Source of the DNA: an uncultured Armatimonadota bacterium
Lineage (GTDB): Bacteria > Armatimonadota > Fimbriimonadia > Fimbriimonadales > Fimbriimonadaceae
NCBI GenBank assembly: GCA_946478935.1
Contig: CAMLEL010000092.1
Location: 1-8,071, forward strand
Reading direction: 5' to 3'
DNA length: 8,071 nt
A model generated the notes under the pieces. The model saw only the letters and a program-made list of their open reading frames with translations, did no database searches and had not been told where the DNA came from. Positions within the stretch are counted from its first letter, which is position 1. The number at the start of each line of letters is the position of its first letter. Both the position numbers and the translations under genes were made by a program. Positions 1-8,063 of the stretch are shown one piece after another.

Positions 1-1452
1 CAGTGCGAATTCCTCACCCCCATATCGAGCCGCGAGATCGCCCTTTCGCGTGCACTCCTGGAGGAGATTTGCAATCGACTTAAGCACATCGTCTCCCGCC
101 GGATGTCCGTAATGGTCATTGTATTGCTTGAAGAAATCGACATCGATCAACGCCAAGATCAATCCATGCGAGTTTCGACTCGCTTTCGAAAGCTCTTCCT
201 TCAAGCGCTCTTGAAATGACCGGTGATTCGCCAGCCCCGTCATTCCATCCCTCGTCGCCATGCGTTCGAGAGCTTCATTGGAAGCCGAAAGCGTTTGGTT
301 TTGCCCTTTGAGCTCATCTGTCATCGACCGCAGGCGGTCATTGATATTCGCTGTTTCGTCCGTCGCCACGAGCAACTGGATGTTCTTCTCCTCAAGCTCG
401 TCATAGGCCTCGATCAGCCGAGAATACAACGACCCGTTCTCCGCAATCACGATCAGCTGTCGGACCAGAATCGCCACCACGAGCCCGAGCCCACATATAT
501 AAAGGCCGTTACGAATCAAATCCGCAACCCCTGATCTTGCAGAATGGAAAATTAATGCGCCAACGGCAGGTACAAGGACATAGGGCGCATACAAAGTCCA
601 GGTCCTTTGGGAGACCACGATTCGCTCGTCGTTCTGGGCATCCTCATACCCTGGAGCCTGCATTTTGGTCTTGACTGCCATGGCAGCACAGGCGATGAGG
701 CTCGCCGTGAACGGCCAAGTGACTTCCAACCAGCCGCCCGCAATTGAAACACCCTCGATCCGGGCGGCGGCAAAATACAGGTCCGCGACCGTATTGCATG
801 CCATGGCTAACACGAACAGATGTGTTGCCAGCCGGAACCTGGGGTCGAATCCTTTTCGCATCATCTGCAGCACACTGAAGATGATTAGAATGTCTCCCAC
901 CGGGTAGGACATGTCCACGATGATCCCGAGGGAAGAAACATCGGACTCCAGCATTGCCGGACCGATAACCGAAACCCATCCAAATGCCATCAAAGCGAGC
1001 AGTAAAACGATTGCATCAGACCATGTGCGCCATCGCAGCGCTCCGGGCAGGGGTTTGCTGGGCCACAGGATAATCCCCACGATAACGAGGACATACTGCG
1101 CAAGATAGATCAGGTCGGAATAGCCGTACGGTGACTGCCGATTCAGGAGCCTGACTTCGATCAGTTCGATTGTGTTGCCAAGCGAGAGGGCCAGCAGGGC
1201 GTAGCCGAGAACGGCTGGAAGGTGTTTGGAAACCGAGAGTCTCCGAAAGGTGGGAGCTTTGCTAAGGCCAAAGCACAGGAGTCCAGCAATGGCAGGAATG
1301 GCAATTCGGCCGATCTGTGCAATCCAAACGCTGGCTTTCGGATCTTTGACTGACAATAGTAAAAGCAGTTGAAGGAGATTAAGCGCCGCAAGCAGGCCAA
1401 CCCAGCGCAAAATGCCGCTGTAAGCCTTGCCGATCTCCTTAATAATCGCCAT
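1..1452 (-). CDS. Membrane-anchored diguanylate cyclase (GGDEF protein), C-terminus cut by window edge
   Basis: This gene probably makes cyclic di-GMP from two GTP at the inner membrane. My minus-strand translation gives 484 residues with no stop before the window edge. Residues 1-335 hold about ten hydrophobic segments (near 14-34, 43-63, 78-98, 113-131, 145-167, 176-197, 208-228, 241-260, 284-303, 311-335), which form the sensor part; I do not recognise it as a named MASE domain. A coiled-coil-like linker follows (about 338-397), then the GGDEF domain from about 398 (MATRDGMTGLANH). Metal ligand D437 (ALIDVDFFK), N445 and D454 are present. The active-site motif is GGEEF at 478-482. R469-D472 (RKGD), five residues before it, is an inhibitory I-site. 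About 80 further residues should lie outside the window. The ATG start has AGGGG five bases upstream. The gene is divergent from the DUF2993 gene. The cyclase call is firm; the input signal is unknown. Confidence 0.93.
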   Translation of the reverse strand, partial: MAIIKEIGKAYSGILRWVGLLAALNLLQLLLLLSVKDPKASVWIAQIGRIAIPAIAGLLCFGLSKAPTFRRLSVSKHLPAVLGYALLALSLGNTIELIEVRLLNRQSPYGYSDLIYLAQYVLVIVGIILWPSKPLPGALRWRTWSDAIVLLLALMAFGWVSVIGPAMLESDVSSLGIIVDMSYPVGDILIIFSVLQMMRKGFDPRFRLATHLFVLAMACNTVADLYFAAARIEGVSIAGGWLEVTWPFTASLIACAAMAVKTKMQAPGYEDAQNDERIVVSQRTWTLYAPYVLVPAVGALIFHSARSGVADLIRNGLYICGLGLVVAILVRQLIVIAENGSLYSRLIEAYDELEEKNIQLLVATDETANINDRLRSMTDELKGQNQTLSASNEALERMATRDGMTGLANHRSFQERLKEELSKASRNSHGLILALIDVDFFKQYNDHYGHPAGDDVLKSIANLLQECTRKGDLAARYGGEEFAL

Positions 1453-1556
1453 GCCTTCCCCTAACCCGTCGCAACCTTTCCCACCAATGGCCAGTTACCA
1501 ACTTCGCTATTCCACAATGAAGGGCCAAGAAAAACCGGTATTTCATCCGTTTCCGC
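1453..1556. promoter_or_regulatory. Divergent intergenic region, presumed promoters for both flanking genes
   Basis: This is the only gap between two head-to-head genes, so it should carry start signals in both directions. On the minus strand, AGGGG at 1458-1462 is a good ribosome binding site for the cyclase. On the plus strand no convincing Shine-Dalgarno site precedes the DUF2993 start. I could not find a convincing -35/-10 pair on either strand, so the promoter role is inferred from gene layout alone. Confidence 0.35.
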
Positions 1557-2111
1557 ATGGCTTCGAAATCACAGGTACGATCCCCATCGATGGAGCAACC
1601 ATCCTCAATCGATGTCGGCGCCGTCGAGGTCGTCCTTACCAATGCAGCCCTGCCTATGGGGCTTGTAATCAACGCCATCACCCTCCACGCCAAGGACCTG
1701 CACCTCGAAAAGGAACCGTTCAAGGTCGAGGTCAAAGAGCCAGGTTCGCTTGAAGCACTCCTGCTCGGTCCAAACATCGCTGCATTCTTGGACAAAGAAG
1801 CTCCTGGTGGGCTGAAAGGCTTTGGCGTGGAATTGCGCGATGGAAAGATCTTTGTAACCGCGAGCCTGATGATCATGAAAGCGTCCGCCGTATGCACGCT
1901 TCGGATCGAAGATGAGCAAAAACTCTACATCGACTTGGAGTCGGTGGATGTGATGGGCATTGGGGCGCGGAACATGGTTCAGAGCCAACTCGAAAAGATC
2001 AATCCCGTCATCGACGTCAGCGATTTGCCGATGCCCGTCCGACTTGTATCACATACTATCGATAACGGCAAGCTCATCTTGCATGGAACCGTCCTGCCAC
2101 CAAATTCTTAG
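1557..2111 (+). CDS. DUF2993 (LmeA-like) putative phospholipid-binding protein
   Basis: The 184-residue product resembles the DUF2993/LmeA family, whose mycobacterial member binds phospholipids and takes part in lipoglycan assembly. Recognisable parts are the opening strand VEVVLTNAALPMGLVI (about 23-38), the central GKIFVTASL strand (96-104), and the closing INPVIDVSDLPMPVRL (148-163) followed by DNGKLILHG (169-177). Nothing like a signal peptide or membrane span is present, so this copy looks cytosolic, unlike exported LmeA. The start is unsure: ATG at 1557 has no ribosome binding site, and ATG at 1590 has only a weak AGG 14 bases upstream. The fold begins near residue 20, so either start keeps it whole. 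The next gene in the same direction starts 56 bases downstream, which suggests joint transcription. Family call likely; lipid binding is inferred from the family. Confidence 0.8.
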   Translation: MASKSQVRSPSMEQPSSIDVGAVEVVLTNAALPMGLVINAITLHAKDLHLEKEPFKVEVKEPGSLEALLLGPNIAAFLDKEAPGGLKGFGVELRDGKIFVTASLMIMKASAVCTLRIEDEQKLYIDLESVDVMGIGARNMVQSQLEKINPVIDVSDLPMPVRLVSHTIDNGKLILHGTVLPPNS

Positions 2112-2167
2112 AACTCCCTCCCGATTTGCCTCGAAACCGATTACAGTACATCATGGAGACACTTGAA

Positions 2168-3154
2168 ATGCGTCACATCACCAAGCTCTTTGCCGCCGCC
2201 GTCCTACTTTCGCCGAGCGCGCTTTTGCCCGCGCAAGACCTTGATTCCGTCCTGAAGGGTGGCAATCTGCCGCAAAAGATCAAGGCTGCCGATCTGCCCG
2301 AAACGATGAGAGCGATGAAGATCACATTTGAAAAACAGGGCGGTGGTGGTGATCTGTTTTCCATGCTCATGAATCCGATGATCATGATGATGGGCGCGTT
2401 CGGGGCGATGGGGTCCGGGGAATCCCGACCTGAAAGCGCGCAAGATGCGGCCGGATTCGCGTTCTTCGATCGGCTTGGAGTTTCCTGGACCGATGGCAAG
2501 ACCGTAAAGATGTACGACCAGGAGTTCCTGGTCACTTATGGGGTCCAGATCAACATGGCCGAGGCGATGAAGAGTAAAAATCCACCGGACCTGAGTAAGG
2601 AAGACCTGGTCCTGACCCTCATCAACACAAAATCGATCGTCTCCATCACGCCCCGTCTCGACTTGACCAAGGAAGCATGGCTGAAACCTGCGCCTCCGAT
2701 CCCTCCAGACAGCCGATCTGACAAGGTTGCCAACCAGAGCAACCTGAAACAGCTCGGCCTCGCAATGCTCATGTACTGTGCGGACTACGACGATGAAGTG
2801 CCCTACGTCCAGGCGACCAAGGGCGCCTACGAAGTGATTTATCCCTATGTCAAAAATGTGTCGATCTTCAAGAGCACGAATCCCAACAGCCCCGAGTTCC
2901 GGCTGAACATGGCAGTCGCTGGAGTCAATTCCATGGAGATCCGAAACCCCGCCGAGATGCCGATGTTTTACGATGCCCAGCCTTGGCCCGATGGCACCCG
3001 ATGCATCGTTTACATGGACGGACACTCCAAGTACGTCACGGCTGAGGAATGGCAAGCTGTGGAGCCGATGCTGAGTGCAAAACTGCCGCGCAAGGGACGA
3101 CCGCTCCCCGCCACTCTAGGTTCCAAATGGCCTCCCACCGGCGACGGTGGGTAG
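2168..3154 (+). CDS. Secreted protein with C-terminal pseudopilin-like (DUF1559-type) module
   Basis: The product is 328 residues. I chose ATG 2168 because GGAG lies nine bases upstream and the protein then begins with a clean signal peptide (about 1-23, MRHITKLFAAAVLL, cleavage likely after LLPAQ). In-frame ATGs at 2126 and 2153 would add a polar extension before it. Residues 24-180 form a domain I do not recognise, with a methionine-rich patch at 66-81. From about 186 the sequence matches the soluble part of prepilin-like proteins common in Armatimonadota and Planctomycetota: SNLKQLGLAMLMYCADYDDE (191-210), YPYVKN (225-230), and VYMDGHSKYV (281-290), close to the end of such proteins. The prepilin cleavage motif and membrane helix are absent. 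C203 and C279, the only cysteines, could form a disulfide. The hairpin at 3131-3155 spans its stop. Exported location is likely; function is unknown. Confidence 0.85.
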   Translation: MRHITKLFAAAVLLSPSALLPAQDLDSVLKGGNLPQKIKAADLPETMRAMKITFEKQGGGGDLFSMLMNPMIMMMGAFGAMGSGESRPESAQDAAGFAFFDRLGVSWTDGKTVKMYDQEFLVTYGVQINMAEAMKSKNPPDLSKEDLVLTLINTKSIVSITPRLDLTKEAWLKPAPPIPPDSRSDKVANQSNLKQLGLAMLMYCADYDDEVPYVQATKGAYEVIYPYVKNVSIFKSTNPNSPEFRLNMAVAGVNSMEIRNPAEMPMFYDAQPWPDGTRCIVYMDGHSKYVTAEEWQAVEPMLSAKLPRKGRPLPATLGSKWPPTGDGG

Positions 3155-3155
3155 G
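3131..3155 (+). other. GNRA-loop hairpin spanning the stop codon before the tRNA
   Basis: CCCACCG (3134-3140) pairs with CGGTGGG (3145-3151) around the loop GCGA, a GNRA tetraloop. The stem can extend by CCT (3131-3133) with AGG (3153-3155) if T3152 is bulged, giving about ten pairs. The TAG stop of the secreted protein (3152-3154) sits in the stem base. No T-run follows, so it is not a standard intrinsic terminator. It may mark the mRNA 3' end or a processing point before the tRNA, whose first base is 17 nt downstream. Confidence 0.5.
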
Positions 3156-3172
3156 TATCATCTGACTTCTCT

Positions 3173-3257
<85 letters not shown>

Positions 3258-3269
3258 CGACGTTGTCGG

Positions 3270-6200
3270 TTAGGTCGCGACCACTGGTTTAACTCCACGC
3301 TTGGCCAACTCATCATTGATCGCTTTCAAGTCCGTTCGCTCAAGCGACTCGAGCTTCTTCAACTCCACTTCAAGCTCGTCAGAAAGCTTCTTGAAGACGG
3401 CCCGTGCCTGGTCGGTCGGTCGGAAGGGACCACTCGAAGCATTGCTCAATACGCCAGCAAGCTTGTCGTTCAAGCGAATCGGGTAGTTCAGTGGGTCTTG
3501 ACCACTTCTCAGCTTGGTTTGATAGATGGCTTCCTCAACGCGAGTCATGCCCGCGTCGAATCGTTGCGAGGCCTCGGTCAATGAGCCAAGATCACCCTTT
3601 GACTTTGCCTCATCCATTGCCTTCTTGAGATTGGCCCGAAGCGCTCGAATGCGAACGACGGCGTCGTTTGCTTCCGTGACGCGTGCCGCCACCGTTCGTT
3701 GGAATCTGAATTGCTCGACCAAGTCTCGATCATCCGACGAGTTTCTCGGATCGCGGAGCCAGCGGAATTTGGCCGACTGTTGGACACCGTCTGCGGTCAT
3801 GACGACGGTGTATTCGCCTGGCGGCGCGGTGATCGGACTGGCAAAGCCACTCCAGAGGACCATACCGGGCACAGTTCTGAACGATGGATATTGAAGGAAA
3901 ACTGACGATCGCTGAAAGCCCTTGGACTTTGGCGCTGTCGTCAACGTTTGGAACACCGCGCCAGACTCATCTTTGAATTCAAACTTCAGTTCTTTCGCAT
4001 CGGCTGGCAAGTAGTAGGAGAGTACGACGCCGCTCAACGGATTCTCCCCCGCTGGCTCGGCTTGCCTCCCCCGCCGACCAAATCCGCCCCAGCGAACTCG
4101 ATAGGCGTCTTTGGGCCCGAACAGGCGAACCGCTTTGCTACTCTTCTTAGCCAATTCCTGGAGTGGAGTCAGATCATCCAACACCCAAAAGGATCGGCCA
4201 TGTGTAGCCGCAATCAGGTCATCATCCTTCCAAGCCAAGTCATGGATGGGACTTGTCGGCAGGTTCAATTGTAGCGGCTGCCACTCGGATCCCCCATTAA
4301 AGCTGACCCACGCGCCGGTTTCTGTCCCAGCATAGAGCAGCCCGGGCTGCCGGCGATCCTCCCGAATGACTCGCAGGAATGTCGTGGATGGAATCCCCCT
4401 CACGATCGGAGTCCAATTCTTGCCAAAGTCCTTCGTGAGATAGGCGTATGGGGCGTAATCGTCGTTCTCATGATTGTCGACGGCGGCATACGCGGTTCCC
4501 GCATCGAATGGCGACGCTTCGATCATGCTCACCAGACTCCACTTGGGCATCTGCGATGGCGTTACGTTTGTCCACGATTTGCCTCCATCCTGGGTCACAT
4601 GAATCAGGCCATCGTCCGATCCGGCCCAAATGACTCCGCGCCGACGAGGCGATTCAGCCACGGTGAACACCGTGCCGTAGTATTCGACGCTAGTGTTGTC
4701 CTTTGTGATAGGGCCGCCCGATGAACCCATCGTCGATCTGTCGTTACGCGTGAGATCAGGGCTGATCTTGGTCCAAGATTGTCCACCGTTGGTTGTGCGC
4801 AGCACGTATTGCGACGATGTGTAGAGCGTGTTCGCGTCGTGAGGGGAAAACACGATGGGATATGTCCACTGGAATCGGTGCTCCAAATCCTCAGCGCCGT
4901 GGCCCATTGGGTTATCGGGCCAAGGGTCAACCGACCGAGATTCGCCGGTCCGGTGGTTCATCATCGACAAGTCGCCACCGTAACTGCCGCCAAAAACGAT
5001 ATCCGGATCATTCGGCTTGGCGGCCACGTATCCGCTTTCGCCGCCCGCGGTCGAGGTCCAGTCGTTCCGACCAATACCGCTTCCCTGCGTGCGACTAGCA
5101 ATGCGAACGGTGCTGTTGTCCTGTTGCGCGCCCAAGATGCGATATGGGAACGAATTGTCGGTGGAGACATGATAGAACTGGGCGGTTGGGAAGGTCTGCT
5201 CGGTCCAGGTTCTTCCCCCGTCGGTGGACACATTCGCTCCGCCATCATTGGCATTGATCATCCTCGAGGAATCGTCAGGAGCGATCCAAAGATCATGGTT
5301 GTCGGAGTGAGGGACGCTGATGTTGGAGAATGTCTTGCCACCGTCCGTAGATTTTCCGAATCCGACGTTCAGTACGTACAACGTGTCTTTGGCTTTCGAA
5401 TCGGCGTAAACGTGCGTGTAGTACCAGGCACGCTGACGCCAGTTTCGATCGTCATTGGTCCGGGTCCATGTTTCACCGGCATCATCCGAGCGGAAGATGC
5501 CGCCTTCGGCTGCTTCTACAATGGCCCAGTATCGTTTCGGATCGACGGGCGAAATGGTGACCCCGATCTTCCCCAAGACGGTCTGAGGCAACCCAGGTTT
5601 GCGACTCATGTCGGTCCACGTGCTTCCTCCATTGGTCGTTTTGAATATTCCGCTCCCTGGTCCGCCGCTATTGAGCGTGTAAGGCGTTCTCCAAGCTTCC
5701 CAATTGGCAGCGATCAGGACCTCAGGGTTGGTCGGGTCCATGTCCAAGTCGACCGTGCCCGCTCGGTCGCTTCCAGTTAGAATTTTGTTCCAGGTCTTGC
5801 CGCCATCCGTCGTTTTGTAAACTCCTCGAGCCGGGTGGCGCCCGTAGATATGACCCAAAGCCGCCACATAAATCGTGTCTGGATTTTTTGGGTGGATCAC
5901 GATTCGCGAAATGGTCTGGGTATCTCGAAGGCCAATGTGTCGCCACGTCTTCCCGGCATCATCCGAGCGATAGAGACCGTCGCCATGAGATATGTTGCCT
6001 CGAATGTCACGCTCACCTGTCCCGGCGAGAACGACATCTGGATTGGATGGGGCAACTGCCACCGCGCCGACTGTCGCTGTGGTCAGAAATCCATCCGACA
6101 CGGGATTCCAGTTCAAGCCACCATCGGTGGTCTTCCAGACCCCGCCGCCAGTCGCGCCGAAAAAGTATTCCTTCGGCCTCTGGGTCGAGCCTGCGACCGC

Positions 6201-6332
6201 TAGCGAACGGCCACCTCGATAGGGCCCCACCAACCTCCATTTCATGCCCGAAAACAGGTCGGGATCGACACTCTGCGCTTGAGTGGCAACCGAGGTCAGG
6301 ACGAGCAGGCAGATAGACGCAATCGTTTTCAC
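3270..6332 (-). CDS. Large secreted sortilin/VPS10-like BNR-repeat (Asp-box) propeller protein
   Basis: The 1020-residue product has a signal peptide at about 1-20 (MKTIASICLLVLTSVATQAQ) and then a long beta-propeller region to about 720. I count eleven Asp-box repeats (S/T-x-D/N-x-G-x-x-W/F) starting at residues 68, 123, 174, 232, 282, 328, 369, 513, 580, 633 and 677, enough for two propellers. Family hallmarks include FGATGGGVWKTTDGG (58-72), WYYTHVYAD (303-311), NDGGANVS (362-369), YGAQQDNST-like GAQQDNST (401-408), GGESGY (430-435), ISPDLTRND (523-531), AGSDDGL (570-576) and HGRSFWVLDDLTPL (711-724). A beta-sandwich-like part (about 730-860) and a charged helical tail (about 868-1012) follow. 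Such proteins are often labelled 'glycosyl hydrolase' or VPS10 domain protein, but no catalytic residues can be named. Length is normal. GTG is the only usable start, because TGA lies five codons upstream. It follows DUF1501 by 31 nt. Substrate or ligand unknown. Confidence 0.92.
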   Translation of the reverse strand: MKTIASICLLVLTSVATQAQSVDPDLFSGMKWRLVGPYRGGRSLAVAGSTQRPKEYFFGATGGGVWKTTDGGLNWNPVSDGFLTTATVGAVAVAPSNPDVVLAGTGERDIRGNISHGDGLYRSDDAGKTWRHIGLRDTQTISRIVIHPKNPDTIYVAALGHIYGRHPARGVYKTTDGGKTWNKILTGSDRAGTVDLDMDPTNPEVLIAANWEAWRTPYTLNSGGPGSGIFKTTNGGSTWTDMSRKPGLPQTVLGKIGVTISPVDPKRYWAIVEAAEGGIFRSDDAGETWTRTNDDRNWRQRAWYYTHVYADSKAKDTLYVLNVGFGKSTDGGKTFSNISVPHSDNHDLWIAPDDSSRMINANDGGANVSTDGGRTWTEQTFPTAQFYHVSTDNSFPYRILGAQQDNSTVRIASRTQGSGIGRNDWTSTAGGESGYVAAKPNDPDIVFGGSYGGDLSMMNHRTGESRSVDPWPDNPMGHGAEDLEHRFQWTYPIVFSPHDANTLYTSSQYVLRTTNGGQSWTKISPDLTRNDRSTMGSSGGPITKDNTSVEYYGTVFTVAESPRRRGVIWAGSDDGLIHVTQDGGKSWTNVTPSQMPKWSLVSMIEASPFDAGTAYAAVDNHENDDYAPYAYLTKDFGKNWTPIVRGIPSTTFLRVIREDRRQPGLLYAGTETGAWVSFNGGSEWQPLQLNLPTSPIHDLAWKDDDLIAATHGRSFWVLDDLTPLQELAKKSSKAVRLFGPKDAYRVRWGGFGRRGRQAEPAGENPLSGVVLSYYLPADAKELKFEFKDESGAVFQTLTTAPKSKGFQRSSVFLQYPSFRTVPGMVLWSGFASPITAPPGEYTVVMTADGVQQSAKFRWLRDPRNSSDDRDLVEQFRFQRTVAARVTEANDAVVRIRALRANLKKAMDEAKSKGDLGSLTEASQRFDAGMTRVEEAIYQTKLRSGQDPLNYPIRLNDKLAGVLSNASSGPFRPTDQARAVFKKLSDELEVELKKLESLERTDLKAINDELAKRGVKPVVAT

Positions 6333-6351
6333 GGTATGCGCGCATCATACC
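6333..6351 (-). promoter_or_regulatory. Inverted repeat directly before the GTG start of the propeller gene
   Basis: Read on the minus strand, GGTATG and CATACC form a six-pair stem around a seven-base loop, and the last paired base touches the GTG start codon at 6332-6330. The 31-nt gap to the DUF1501 stop shows no Shine-Dalgarno sequence. Translation of the propeller gene may therefore depend on ribosomes arriving from DUF1501, with the hairpin acting as a brake; this role is inference. It could also be a chance palindrome or a binding site. Confidence 0.35.
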
Positions 6352-6363
6352 AAGCGGCGGCGA

Positions 6364-7872
6364 CTACTTCAAGAGGTCTTGCACGACGTGGCCGTGAACA
6401 TCCGTCAATCGGAAGTCACGCCCCTGATAACGGTAGGTGAGCTTCTTATGATCCACACCCAACTGGTTTAGGATCGTCGCGTGGAGATCGTGAACGTGAA
6501 CGGCTCCCGGAGTGAACTGGTCCACTAATGGATCGAGTGCTTTGCCATCCTTATCGACGATGTTGTAGCTGAAATCATCGGTTTCGCCGTACACCATTCC
6601 CGGCTTCACGCCACCACCTGCCATCCAGATCGTAAAGCATCGAGGGTGATGATCGCGTCCATAGTTGGCCCGGCTGAGGGGTCCCTGGCAGTAGATGGTC
6701 CGGCCGAACTCGCCGCCCCAGATAACCAAGGTTTCATCCAACAGCCCAGTTCGTTTGAGATCTTTGATCAGGGCCGCGCAAGCCTGATCCACATCCTTGC
6801 ACTGCATTGGAAGGTCGCCGGTCAAGTTACTGTGCTGATCCCAACCTCGATGGAAGATCTGGATAAATCGAACACCACGCTCCACCAGACGGCGAGCCAA
6901 CAGGCAGTTGGCAGCGAATGTCCCTGGCTCCCGCGCCTCCTTGCCGTAAAGCTCAAATGTGGCGTCTGACTCTTTGGTAATGTCCATGAGCTCAGGAACG
7001 CTTGTTTGGAGCTTGTAGGCCATCTCGTACTGAGCGATTCGAGCCGCGATCTCAGGATCACCAAACTCATCCAGCTGCATATGATTCAATGCGGCAACGT
7101 CATCTAGCATGGCGCGACGGGTTGATCGATCGAGCCCCTCTGGATCTTTTAGATAGAGCACCGGGTCTCCGGCCGATCGCAGGCTGACTCCCTGATGCTG
7201 GCTGGGCAGAAATCCGGTTCCCCAGAGACGAGAAAAAAGAGCTTGATCTACCTTGCCGCTTGACACCTTGGAGTGCAGAACGACATACGCGGGTAAGTTC
7301 TCGTTTTCGCTGCCCAGGCCATAGCTCAGCCAGGCGCCCATGCTTGGACGGCCCGGCAACTGGCTTCCGGTTTGGATGTAGGTGACCGCGGGATCATGGT
7401 TGATGGCCTCGGTCCACATCGACTTGACGACACAGAGCTCCTTGACGACCGTTGACGTATACGGAAGAAGCTCGCTGACCCAAACGCCGTCTTCGTTGTT
7501 TTCGTGCTTGGTGAACTTGTACTTGGAGGGAGCCACCGGAAACCGGGTTTGGCCGCTTGTCATGGTCGTGATTCGCTGGCCCCGGCGGATGTCATTCGGC
7601 AGCTCTTTGTCGAATACATCAGCCATCTTTGGCTTGTAATCCCACAGGTCGAGCTGGCTGGGACCGCCATTCATGAAGAGATAAATGACGTTTTTGGCCT
7701 TGGCCGGAAGGGTAGCCGCAGTCTGACCCTGGGCATCGACCAAACTGGTCAGTCCAACCAATCCGGAGCCGGCAAGCAATCGATGAAGAGCCGCCGTTCC
7801 AACGCCCATCGCCGTCTTGCCGAACAACTGCCGGCGGGTCATGGATAGTTCAAGTTCTCGGATGGGATTCAT
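6364..7872 (-). CDS. DUF1501 protein, Tat-exported, alkaline-phosphatase/sulfatase-like fold
   Basis: The 502-residue product belongs to DUF1501, a family with an alkaline-phosphatase-like core, very common in Planctomycetota and relatives; its reaction is not established. A twin-arginine signal (MTRRQLFGK, 11-19) followed by a hydrophobic stretch to about 46 indicates folded export by Tat. Hallmarks in order are [16 protein letters not shown] (66-81), [13 protein letters not shown] (158-170) with [14 protein letters not shown] (174-187), FHRGWDQH (340-347), WGGEFGRT (385-392), GRDHHPR (405-411) and [11 protein letters not shown] (458-468). The Asp, His and Glu residues in these motifs are likely metal ligands, by analogy with the fold. 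Length is usual for the family and no motif is missing. The ATG at 7872 follows the DUF1553 stop after two bases (TAG-CC-ATG), so translation is probably coupled; ATG at 7842, just before TRR, is a possible internal start. The pair DUF1553/DUF1501 is a known neighbourhood. Confidence 0.95.
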   Translation of the reverse strand: MNPIRELELSMTRRQLFGKTAMGVGTAALHRLLAGSGLVGLTSLVDAQGQTAATLPAKAKNVIYLFMNGGPSQLDLWDYKPKMADVFDKELPNDIRRGQRITTMTSGQTRFPVAPSKYKFTKHENNEDGVWVSELLPYTSTVVKELCVVKSMWTEAINHDPAVTYIQTGSQLPGRPSMGAWLSYGLGSENENLPAYVVLHSKVSSGKVDQALFSRLWGTGFLPSQHQGVSLRSAGDPVLYLKDPEGLDRSTRRAMLDDVAALNHMQLDEFGDPEIAARIAQYEMAYKLQTSVPELMDITKESDATFELYGKEAREPGTFAANCLLARRLVERGVRFIQIFHRGWDQHSNLTGDLPMQCKDVDQACAALIKDLKRTGLLDETLVIWGGEFGRTIYCQGPLSRANYGRDHHPRCFTIWMAGGGVKPGMVYGETDDFSYNIVDKDGKALDPLVDQFTPGAVHVHDLHATILNQLGVDHKKLTYRYQGRDFRLTDVHGHVVQDLLK

Positions 7873-7874
7873 GG

Positions 7875-8063
7875 CTAGTGCTGAGTGAGGAATTCGTCGG
7901 TGTTCATCAGGGTCGAGCAGATCATCATCCAGGATGCATGCTCTTTCACGTCGAGGCTCTTGTCGCGCGGCGAATCACCGACGGTCAGGAGCGAGATGGC
8001 ATCCGCGGGGTCCTTGGCGAAACGATCCCGATATCGCGGGGTTCCTGGTCTCGCGTCGCACAA
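7875..8063 (-). CDS. C-terminal tail of a DUF1553 (PSD1) protein, upstream part missing or frameshifted
   Basis: The last 62 residues look like the end of a DUF1549/DUF1553 (PSD1, 'planctomycete cytochrome c'-associated) protein: [10 protein letters not shown], then [20 protein letters not shown] and [15 protein letters not shown]. Full proteins in the family are several hundred residues or more, so this is only the tail. The frame does not run to the window edge: TGA lies at 8069-8067, and the nearest start-like codon is TTG at 8063. No ribosome binding site supports TTG as a true start. I take this as the end of a large gene broken by a frameshift (real or a sequencing error) near the edge. 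Its position two bases before DUF1501 matches the usual PSD1-DUF1501 order, which supports the identity. The family call rests on the tail only. Confidence 0.7.
   Translation of the reverse strand: MCDARPGTPRYRDRFAKDPADAISLLTVGDSPRDKSLDVKEHASWMMICSTLMNTDEFLTQH

Noticed and set aside
1439..1897. Minus-strand 152-residue open frame across the DUF2993 start
   Set aside because: It overlaps both the cyclase start and the DUF2993 gene out of frame, with no recognisable content. It would also remove the only promoter space for the divergent pair.
2204..3055. Minus-strand 283-residue open frame opposite the secreted protein
   Set aside because: It is antisense to a gene with a signal peptide and recognised motifs, and its translation is rich in His, Arg and Gly with no family resemblance.
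4779..5780. Plus-strand 333-residue open frame opposite the propeller gene
   Set aside because: It lies wholly antisense to a strong gene, shows no domain I recognise, and reads as a shadow of the repeated Asp-box codons. No ribosome binding site was noticed.
3270..6332. Sialidase activity for the Asp-box protein
   Set aside because: Asp boxes are structural and occur in many propellers. The arginine triad and FRIP-type motif of sialidases could not be identified, and the hallmarks fit the sortilin-like family instead.
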